Source: Acidobacteriota bacterium
Lineage (GTDB): Bacteria; Acidobacteriota; Terriglobia; Acidiferrales; UBA7541
Direction of reading: 5' to 3'
Assembly (NCBI GenBank): GCA_021832085.1
Contig: JAKBLM010000006.1
Coordinates: 1-64,000, forward strand
Length of the DNA: 64,000 nt
The notes beneath the pieces were generated by a model. It did not search any database. It saw nothing but the letters and a program-made list of their open reading frames with translations, and was not told the DNA's origin. How positions within the stretch are numbered: the first letter of the stretch is position 1; every line of letters begins with the position of its first letter. Both the position numbers and the translations under genes were made by a program. Shown here one piece after another: positions 1 through 6,579 of this stretch.

Positions 1-70
1 TGCTCTTGCCACGGTCGTAGAGTTCCAAAATGCGCTTGCGGATCGGAATCGGTATGGCTCGCATAGGCAT
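1..70 (-). CDS. IS630-like transposase, N-terminal fragment (runs off the window)
   Basis: The minus strand is open from an ATG at 70 to the window edge, giving 23 codons. The translation contains RKRILELYDRGKS, which resembles the first helix of the helix-turn-helix that opens IS630/Tc1-type transposases and related orphan HTH proteins. A GAGG ribosome-binding site lies 6-7 bases before the ATG. A second in-frame ATG sits at 64. The rest of the gene, the DDE residues and the terminal repeats are outside the window, so I cannot tell whether the element is intact. A non-transposase HTH protein is the alternative. Confidence 0.5.
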   Translation of the reverse strand, partial: MPMRAIPIPIRKRILELYDRGKS

Positions 71-123
71 ACTTTGCCTCACGGGCCCCCGCTTTGTAAA
101 GCTACATTATTTATGGAAATGCT

Positions 124-1128
124 CTAATTGTGTGGCTGGGGCCCAAGCGTGGGCCTGCCGGTGGCGTGTTTGTGGGTGTACGGGCTGGGCGGCGGCTTGA
201 TAATCCAGGAAAAGCCGTTATTCCAGTTGATGGCGGCCATGGCCTTCGGTGTGGAAGCGGAAACTTGATCCTCGATCGCCATCTTCACCAGCGGGACAAG
301 TTGTGAGAGTTTGACCTTTGTTGCCTTGCCCGTGGCGACGAGCCGCTGTGCCTTAGCCAGCTTGTGATTCGCGGCGATGGCTTGTGCCAGCCGGCCCGTC
401 GGCTCCGTAAGCCATTCGACGGGGCCGGTCGATTGCTCCGCCGGCGGGTAGCTGAGTTCGAACAAGCCGGAGTTCTTTTCCTTGGTGGGAAACATCTTGG
501 TGTAGCGCGGCCGCTCGACCTCCGTTTGCCAGAAATGTTCCTGCAGGAAGGTTTGCCGGAGCCAGTAGTTCAGGTCCCAGAGGTCGCCGGTTTCCTGAAT
601 GGGTTGGCGGACGAGGATCAGCTCGGCCAGCGGGAGATTTCTCGGCAAATGCAGCTGGGCGTGAAGGTCGCTGGAGACCTTGCGCAGCGGCCCGAGCACG
701 GAAAGGCCGATGCGCTCAAGATTGGAGAAATTCGTATTGCCCGAGAGACGCGGCGCGCTGCCGTTGACGCCGATCATCAGCCGAGGCAGCTCGCTGCCGA
801 GGTTGAGAACCGAGTGGTTGGCGGGCGGCCGGACCCAATCGACCGCGCCGAGAGCGACAACGAGGTCGTTTTCGCTCAGCGGAATGATGAGCGGAGCGGG
901 ATCTCCCGGCTCGTAGGGTTTGCCGATCGAGGTGACGACAAAGCCGTCGTGACCGGCAATGACAGTGACCTGCCCCGAGGCGAGGGTCGCGGCGATTTCG
1001 CTGACCTTGTCGTAGGAGTTGGATTGAGCATGGTCTCGCGTGGCGAATGTGGCAATGGCTGCGGCGAGCAGAACGGCGGCGGCCAGTGCCAGACGGCGGA
1101 AGCGGCGCCTTGGGCTGGCGATCGGCAT
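124..1128 (-). CDS. Secreted or membrane-anchored protein of unknown function (334 aa)
   Basis: I do not recognise this family. The product starts with a basic stretch followed by a hydrophobic Ala/Leu run (about residues 12-27) that looks like a signal peptide or membrane anchor. The rest is a soluble, presumably periplasmic domain with no Cys clusters, ATP-binding or protease motif that I can see. The C-terminus is Pro/His rich. The start is an ATG at 1128. The gene stands alone: the transposase fragment is downstream and the pentapeptide gene diverges upstream. It could be an envelope protein specific to this lineage. The long, compositionally normal reading frame with a signal-like N-terminus supports a real gene. 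Confidence 0.6.
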   Translation of the reverse strand: MPIASPRRRFRRLALAAAVLLAAAIATFATRDHAQSNSYDKVSEIAATLASGQVTVIAGHDGFVVTSIGKPYEPGDPAPLIIPLSENDLVVALGAVDWVRPPANHSVLNLGSELPRLMIGVNGSAPRLSGNTNFSNLERIGLSVLGPLRKVSSDLHAQLHLPRNLPLAELILVRQPIQETGDLWDLNYWLRQTFLQEHFWQTEVERPRYTKMFPTKEKNSGLFELSYPPAEQSTGPVEWLTEPTGRLAQAIAANHKLAKAQRLVATGKATKVKLSQLVPLVKMAIEDQVSASTPKAMAAINWNNGFSWIIKPPPSPYTHKHATGRPTLGPQPHN

Positions 1129-1208
1129 CGGCTTTGCTGCCTATCAAAGTAGCACACGGTGGCCAGGAAGGCATCTCCGGGGATTTCCAGTAAAATAGGG
1201 AGCCGGAA

Positions 1209-1808
1209 ATGCGGGCCGGCGGCGCCAAGCCGCTACCGTGGAAAGGATTTGGGAAATTGCGATCACGGCGATCGATTCGACACAACGGCAAATCGCTCGA
1301 GAAGATCCTCGAAGCGCATATGAAATTCATGCGGGGGCTGGCGGACGGTGTCCGTGCCGATTTGCATGAGGCTGACCTGGTGATGGCCGATCTGCAAGGC
1401 GCGGTGTTGGATCATGCCGATCTGCGCGGAGCGCGGCTGGCCGGGGCGGATTTGCGCCGGGCTCGGCTTTCGAGCGCCGATCTCAGCAAGGCCGACCTGC
1501 ACGGGGCCGACCTGCGCAATGCGGATATGACCGAAGCCGTGCTGGCCGGCGCCGATTTGACCGAGGCGCAGCTGGGAGGGATTGAATTCTTCCGGGCCGA
1601 TCTGAGCGGTGCAAAACTGTGCCGGGCCAATCTGCGTGCCGCCAATCTGCGCGATGCCAAGGTTCGCGGGGCCGATTTCCAGGGCGCAGACCTCACGACG
1701 ACCATCCTCCGGGAAACCGATTTAACCGGAGTGGACCTTTCGGGCACCGACCTCACGAACGCGCTTCTGCCCGAGAGCTGGACCAAACCCGTGGGCGGCA
1801 CGCAATAG
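1209..1808 (+). CDS. Pentapeptide-repeat protein (199 aa)
   Basis: From about residue 50 the protein is an almost uninterrupted run of A(D/N)Lxx pentapeptides (for example ADLHE, ADLVM, ADLQG, ADLRG). Such runs fold as a right-handed quadrilateral beta helix. The unit pattern continues to about residue 190, roughly 25-28 repeats. The segment GKSLEKILEAH before the repeats matches the short N-terminal helix seen in many bacterial pentapeptide proteins. I chose the ATG at 1209 because GGGAG lies 6 bases upstream; an in-frame TTG at 1257 is the alternative. There is no signal peptide, so the protein is probably cytoplasmic. Some relatives (Qnr, MfpA) mimic DNA and protect gyrase, but nothing here shows that role. 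Confidence 0.85.
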   Translation: MRAGGAKPLPWKGFGKLRSRRSIRHNGKSLEKILEAHMKFMRGLADGVRADLHEADLVMADLQGAVLDHADLRGARLAGADLRRARLSSADLSKADLHGADLRNADMTEAVLAGADLTEAQLGGIEFFRADLSGAKLCRANLRAANLRDAKVRGADFQGADLTTTILRETDLTGVDLSGTDLTNALLPESWTKPVGGTQ

Positions 1809-2013
1809 ACGAACCCGTTTCCCGTTTCTATCCCACTTCCTGTAGAGACCTATCGCCGAAACCGGCAGGTGCCTTTCAGAGCCTCGTCGCGGTAGCGTCT
1901 CGCCGCCGCCATTCCCCCGACAAAGCCGAGCGCCCTCCGGGTGCGCCGTAAGCACCATGGCTTTCGTTTCTCTCGTGACCTTGGGGGCTTAATTAAATAA
2001 ATTAAGTTAGTAC

Positions 2014-2042
2014 TTGACAAAATAAATGTCATATACAATTAT
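2014..2042 (+). promoter_or_regulatory. Sigma-70 promoter of the DUF2089 operon with overlapping palindrome
   Basis: A perfect TTGACA (-35) at 2014-2019 is followed after 17 bases by AATTAT (-10) at 2037-2042, 22 bases before the ATG at 2065. The arms TGACA (2015-2019) and TGTCA (2027-2031) form an inverted repeat over the -35 and spacer. The surrounding 70 bases are unusually AT-rich for this GC-rich window. The palindrome could be an operator, perhaps for the first gene product itself. Confidence 0.6.
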
Positions 2043-2064
2043 CTACTTGTTTTTGAGGATAGAA

Positions 2065-2454
2065 ATGGATATTTCGAAGGCAATCTGCCCTGAATGCCAT
2101 AAACCGCTCAAGGTTTCCCGCATGGCCTGCCCGAGTTGTGGAATGGTAATGGAAGGGGACTTCGAACTCTCGCCGTTGGGGAAGCTCTCGCCGGAAGATC
2201 AGGCGTTTGTCATGGCATTCGTGCGGCATCACGGGTCGATCAAGAAGATGGAGAGCCTTTTCGACATCAGCTATCCGACAGTGAAGAACCGGCTAAATGC
2301 CATCGGCGCGGCGCTCGACAAGTCGTTTGAGGTCGAGGCGCCCACGCCGAATCTTTATGTGCTCGAGCAGTTGTCGAGAGGCGAGCTAACGGTGGACGAG
2401 GCACTCGAACGGCTCGGTCAGGAGCCAACCTTAGGAGGGGAAGATGTCGGCTGA
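2065..2454 (+). CDS. DUF2089-family protein, zinc-ribbon plus HTH-like (129 aa)
   Basis: The N-terminus carries two CxxC pairs (CPECHK and CPSCGM, about residues 8-28), a likely zinc ribbon. After it comes LSPEDQAFVMAFVRHHGSIK, then SYPTVKNRLN, a helix-turn-helix-like segment typical of DUF2089. The C-terminus has a short helical LSRGELTVDEALERL hairpin resembling the SHOCT module of the next protein. I place the start at 2065 because TTGAGG lies 6-9 bases upstream; the reading frame stays open further upstream through the promoter, which I reject. The gene overlaps the next one by 11 bp, so the two are translationally coupled. DUF2089 proteins are thought to be regulators of such operons. 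Here it probably binds DNA, possibly the palindrome over its own promoter. Confidence 0.85.
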   Translation: MDISKAICPECHKPLKVSRMACPSCGMVMEGDFELSPLGKLSPEDQAFVMAFVRHHGSIKKMESLFDISYPTVKNRLNAIGAALDKSFEVEAPTPNLYVLEQLSRGELTVDEALERLGQEPTLGGEDVG

Positions 2455-2860
2455 ACGAAAGCAGGTTCTGGAGATGCTGGCGGAGGGGAAAATCACTGCC
2501 CAGGATGCAGAGCGGCTGCTCGACAGGATCGAGAAGCCGGCCACGGAAGTATCGCCGGCGAAAAATACGCCGGTCGCCGAGTCAGGAGCGGGGTCGAAAA
2601 AGTTACGCTACCTGCGGATTCTGGTCGAGCGGCCGGGCGAGGACAACGTGAACGTGCGGGTGCCGCTGGCCTTCACGCGCACGGGTGCGCGATTGCTCGC
2701 GGTGATGCCGCGGCGGGTGACCGAGCGTCTGGTCGAGCATGGCATCGACCTTGAGGCTCTTGGGGCGCTCAAGGGTGAAGAGTTGGGACAGGCGCTCGAG
2801 GAGTTGAACGTGGATATCGAGAAGGGCGACGGGAAAAAGGTGAAGATTTTCTGCGAGTAA
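2444..2860 (+). CDS. SHOCT-like / YvlB-N-type protein with beta-rich C-terminal unit (138 aa)
   Basis: Residues 1-30 (ERKQVLEMLAEGKITAQDAE and following) form the short helical hairpin found at the start of YvlB/LiaX-type proteins. After a polar linker, residues 50-138 form a beta-rich unit with the alternating pattern RILVER...NVNVRVPLAF, a helix (LEALGALKGEELGQALEEL), and a closing strand pair ending KVKIFCE. The same unit occurs in the two secreted proteins at 28.9-29.9 kb. There is no signal peptide, so it is cytoplasmic. The start overlaps the DUF2089 gene by 11 bp, and GGAGGGGA lies just upstream of its ATG. The function is unknown; it is probably the partner or target of the DUF2089 regulator. 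Confidence 0.8.
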   Translation: MSAERKQVLEMLAEGKITAQDAERLLDRIEKPATEVSPAKNTPVAESGAGSKKLRYLRILVERPGEDNVNVRVPLAFTRTGARLLAVMPRRVTERLVEHGIDLEALGALKGEELGQALEELNVDIEKGDGKKVKIFCE

Positions 2861-3052
2861 ACGGGCTAAATGGCTTTCGGAATCCAGCACAACAGGGAGG
2901 GGCAGGGCGAAAGGCTGCGGTTGAAGATTGGCCTGAAGCAATCGTGGCAGAGTGGGCAGGTTGTGGACAGTCGCTGCTTGTCGATAGGGCAGGCGCGAGG
3001 CGGCCGTAGAAAATCATGAGTCTCGGTGGTGCCGATGGGGTCGGCGGGAATC

Positions 3053-4900
3053 ATGGGATCGATGCGCTCATTTTGGCAGGACGCCTCCGTGCTGAAGCAA
3101 GAGGTGAAGCCGGGGACGGTGCGGCGCACCCTGCAGTTCACGGCACCCTATCGAGGCCTGCTCGGGCTGTTTCTGGCGGTGGTGATCCTCGACTCCGTGG
3201 TCACCATCGCGATGCCCCTGATCTATCGCGACATCATCAACAACGGGATCCTGAAGGGAAACACGACGCTCATTATTCGGCTCGCCATCCTTGCTGGCGT
3301 TCTGGGCCTCTTCGACGGCGCGCTTGGGCTGGGGCGAGCGTATCTTTTGGCGAAGATAGGTGCTCGCATCGTTCTCTCATTGCGCACCAAGCTTTTCGAG
3401 CACGTTCAGCGGATGTCGCTGGCTTTCTTTACTCGCACACAGACCGGCGCTCTGGTGAGCCGGTTGAACAACGACGTCAGTGGCGCGCAAAGCGCGTTTA
3501 CCGACATTCTGTCGAACGTGGTGGGGAGCGCGATCACTGTGGCCCTGGTGATCGTAGCTATGTTCGTGCTTTCCTGGCAGATCACCCTTCTGGCCCTGCT
3601 GCTGCTCCCTCTCTTCGTTTTGCCGGCGCGTTACTGGGGACGGAAGCTTCAGACTGTCGCGCGGGAAGGCTACGATCTGACAGCCTCGATGAACAGCATG
3701 ATGGTCGAGCGGTTCAACGTTGCCGGTGCGCAATTGGCGAAGCTTTTCGGACATCCGCGGGAGGATAGCAGGGAATTCGGATCCAAGGCGCTGCGTGTTT
3801 CCGACATTGGCGTGAAGCGTACGATGTATGGGCGCCTCTTCTTCACGGCGCTGATGCTGATGGCGGTTTTCGCGACGGCACTCACCTATGGGTTGGGCGG
3901 AGTGCTCGCGGTGAAACACGAATTGGATGTTGGCACGGTTGTGGCGCTGGTGGCGTACCTGGCGCGCTTATACGCCCCGCTTACCGGTCTGTCGAACGTC
4001 CAGGTGACGATGATGACAGCGTTGGTGTCTTTCCAACGGGTCTTCGAGGTGCTTGATCTGCCTCCGATGATTCAGGAGTCGCCGCACGCCGTCGAGATTC
4101 CAGCCGGACCGGCGCGAATCCGTTTCGACCGCGTTTCCTTTCGGTATCCGAAAGCATCGGAGGTTTCGCTTGTCTCTTTGGGGGCGGTTGTAGCTCCGGA
4201 CGGGACGGCTGAGAAAGCGGTTTTGCACGGAATCAGTTTCGTTGCGGAGCCCGGTCAACTCGTGGCGCTCGTGGGGCCCTCAGGAGCGGGAAAAACGACC
4301 ATCACGCAACTCGTGACGCGGCTCTACGACGTGCAGGACGGTTCGGTATCGGTGAGCGGCGTGGATGTCCGCGACGCGAAACTCGATTCTCTGCGCCGGC
4401 GCGTTGGAGTGGTGACGCAGGACGCCCATCTGTTCCACGACACGATTCGCGCGAATCTTCTCTACGCCAGGCCCGAAGCCACAGAGGCGGGAATGGTCGA
4501 AGCATTGCGGGCCGCGCAGATGGATCGGGTGGTAGCGTCTTTGCCGAAAGGCCTCGATACGCTTGTCGGCGAGCGAGGGCATCGCTTCTCAGGCGGCGAG
4601 AAGCAGCGGCTGGCGATTGCCCGGCTCCTGCTGAAAGCGCCGGACATCGTCATTCTCGACGAGGCGACGGCGCATCTGGATTCAGATTCTGAGGCGGCAA
4701 TTCAAAGCGCCTTCGCAGTCGCGCTGTCCGGGCGTACTTCCCTGGTGATTGCACATAGACTTTCGACCGTTCTGAAAGCGGATCAGATCATCGTCGTGGA
4801 GGAGGGACGCATTGTGGAGCGCGGGACGCACGGCGAGTTGCTAGAGCAGGGCGGTCTTTATGCGGAGCTATACCAAAGGCAGTTTGCCGGCGTGTCCTAG
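3053..4900 (+). CDS. ABC transporter, fused permease/ATPase (type I exporter half, 615 aa)
   Basis: The first ~310 residues hold six predicted membrane spans with the ABC exporter fold, including the coupling-region signature SRLNNDVSGAQSAF. The second half is a nucleotide-binding domain: Walker A GPSGAGKTT (about 408-416), signature FSGGEKQR (512-519), Walker B ending DEAT (536-539) and switch His 568. It should work as a homodimer exporting a hydrophobic substrate such as lipid, peptide or drug; the sequence does not say which. The start is uncertain: ATGs at 3035, 3053 and 3062 are all in frame, none has a strong ribosome-binding site, and 3053 has GGGA nearby. It lies about 190 bp after the SHOCT-like gene in the same direction. 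Confidence 0.9.
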   Translation: MGSMRSFWQDASVLKQEVKPGTVRRTLQFTAPYRGLLGLFLAVVILDSVVTIAMPLIYRDIINNGILKGNTTLIIRLAILAGVLGLFDGALGLGRAYLLAKIGARIVLSLRTKLFEHVQRMSLAFFTRTQTGALVSRLNNDVSGAQSAFTDILSNVVGSAITVALVIVAMFVLSWQITLLALLLLPLFVLPARYWGRKLQTVAREGYDLTASMNSMMVERFNVAGAQLAKLFGHPREDSREFGSKALRVSDIGVKRTMYGRLFFTALMLMAVFATALTYGLGGVLAVKHELDVGTVVALVAYLARLYAPLTGLSNVQVTMMTALVSFQRVFEVLDLPPMIQESPHAVEIPAGPARIRFDRVSFRYPKASEVSLVSLGAVVAPDGTAEKAVLHGISFVAEPGQLVALVGPSGAGKTTITQLVTRLYDVQDGSVSVSGVDVRDAKLDSLRRRVGVVTQDAHLFHDTIRANLLYARPEATEAGMVEALRAAQMDRVVASLPKGLDTLVGERGHRFSGGEKQRLAIARLLLKAPDIVILDEATAHLDSDSEAAIQSAFAVALSGRTSLVIAHRLSTVLKADQIIVVEEGRIVERGTHGELLEQGGLYAELYQRQFAGVS

Positions 4901-5088
4901 GAGTGGATAGGGGTCACCTTTGACGCGCGTTCGCGTCTCCTCAACATCGAACGCGGATGGAGTGCCGAGCCGGGGCAGCGTGTTTCTCCGAGGCAATAAG
5001 ATTACCGCTTCGTGTCTCGGGGAGCCTGTTGACCAACCAGGCCGCCAAGCCTCGATGCGGCAGTCGAATGCAGCGACGTGGACGCAGT

Positions 5089-6579
5089 TCAGTCGCGGAT
5101 GGGGGCCTTGGCGTCGACCGGTGAGGAATCGCGGGAAGAATCGGCGCGGCCGCGCCGGCGTGGATCGATGCCGAGGCGCTTGATCTTCTGATTCAGCGTG
5201 GAAAGAGGGATCTGGAAGCGCTCGGCGGCTTCAGTCTGGTTCCAGCCGGTGCGTTCGAGCATGTCGAGAATCAACCGGCGTTCGACATCTTCGAGGATCC
5301 CGGCGAGATTGGGCGAGGTCCCGGATGTGACGTGTGCGCCGGGCGAAGCGGCGCCGCCGGCCAGCAGGGCGGGCGCGGGGAGACGAACGCCGGGCATGAG
5401 TTCGCGGCTGCGCAGGTTTTCGGGGAGCAGGTCCGGGCCCATGAGTTCTTCGCTCGAAAGGACAACGGCGCGCTCGACCACATTTTCGAGTTCGCGGACA
5501 TTTCCCGGCCAACCGTAATCGACGAGCAGGCGCATGGCGGCCGGGGTGAAGCGGCGCTCGGGCTTCTCGTTTTCGCGGCAATAGTAGGCGAGGAAATGGG
5601 CGACGAGCAGCGGGATATCCTCCTTGCGCTCGCGCAGCGGCGGAAGCTGCAAGGCGATGACATTGAGCCGGTGGTAGAGGTCTTCGCGGAAGCGGCCCTC
5701 GCGCACCATCGCGGCCAGGTCGGCATTCGAGGCGGCGAGGATGCGGACGTCGGTCTTGATGGTTTCCGTGCCGCCCAGGCGCATGTATTCGCGCTCCTGG
5801 ATCACGCGCAGCAGCTTGGCCTGCGTTTCCGGGCCGATTGTCGAGATTTCGTCCAGGAAAAGCGTGCCCTGGTCGGCGACCTCGAACAGCCCCTTCTTGG
5901 ACGAGACGGCCCCGGTGAAAGCGCCGCGCACATGGCCGAACAGGAGTGATTCGAGCAGATCGACCGGCATCGAGCCGGTGTTGATCGGGACGAACGGACG
6001 CTCGGCGCGAGGCGAGGCGGCGTGAATGGCCTTGGCGAAGAGTTCCTTGCCAGTGCCGCTTTCGCCGTAGATGAGGACGGTGGAGCGGGAAGCGGCGACC
6101 TGGCGGACCAGATCGAGGACGGCGAGCATCTTGTCGCTCTTGCCGACGATGTTGGGGAAGTTGTAGCGCTGCTTGAAAGCCCGCTTGAGCTGGAGATTTT
6201 CCTCGCGCAGGCGCCGGGTATCGACGGCCTTGGCGACCTGGGCGAGCAACTCGTCGTTGGACCACGGCTTGGTGATGTAATCGAGCGCGCCGCTCTTGAA
6301 GGCCTCGCGGGCCATGTTGATCGAACCGTAGGCGGTGATCAGGATGATCGAGGCGGCGGCATCCCGTGCGCGCAGCTCGCGCAGCAGGTCGATGCCGTTG
6401 CGGTCGGGCAGGCTCACATCGAGCAGCAGCACGTCGAACGGCCGTTCGCCGAGCCGGGCGAGCGCTGCTTCGGCGGTTTCGGCGAGCGTGACCTCGTAGC
6501 CTTCGGAACTGAGCAGGAGTTGGAGGCCCTCGCGGATTTCCGCTTCGTCGTCGACCACCAGGATCGAAGGGTCAGGCAT
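5089..6579 (-). CDS. Sigma-54-dependent response regulator, NtrC type (496 aa)
   Basis: Domains in order: receiver (residues 4-120) with acidic pair D10/D11 and phospho-acceptor D54 (VLLLDVSLPDRNG); AAA+ domain (about 140-375) with Walker A GESGTGKE, the sigma-54 contact loop GAFTGA and Walker B-like LFLDEIS; and a C-terminal Fis-type HTH (WNQTEAAERFQIPLSTLNQK). Phosphorylation should let it activate RpoN promoters. The ATG at 6579 lies inside the end of the kinase gene, an 8-bp overlap, so the pair is coupled. The frame remains open upstream but the receiver domain begins right at this Met. I could not find a convincing -24/-12 site in the window, so the target genes may lie elsewhere. Confidence 0.95.
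   Translation of the reverse strand: MPDPSILVVDDEAEIREGLQLLLSSEGYEVTLAETAEAALARLGERPFDVLLLDVSLPDRNGIDLLRELRARDAAASIILITAYGSINMAREAFKSGALDYITKPWSNDELLAQVAKAVDTRRLREENLQLKRAFKQRYNFPNIVGKSDKMLAVLDLVRQVAASRSTVLIYGESGTGKELFAKAIHAASPRAERPFVPINTGSMPVDLLESLLFGHVRGAFTGAVSSKKGLFEVADQGTLFLDEISTIGPETQAKLLRVIQEREYMRLGGTETIKTDVRILAASNADLAAMVREGRFREDLYHRLNVIALQLPPLRERKEDIPLLVAHFLAYYCRENEKPERRFTPAAMRLLVDYGWPGNVRELENVVERAVVLSSEELMGPDLLPENLRSRELMPGVRLPAPALLAGGAASPGAHVTSGTSPNLAGILEDVERRLILDMLERTGWNQTEAAERFQIPLSTLNQKIKRLGIDPRRRGRADSSRDSSPVDAKAPIRD

Noticed and set aside
1397..1800. Periodic repeat in DNA suggesting a CRISPR or tandem array
   Set aside because: The 15-base periodicity comes from pentapeptide codons, not from a repeat-spacer array.
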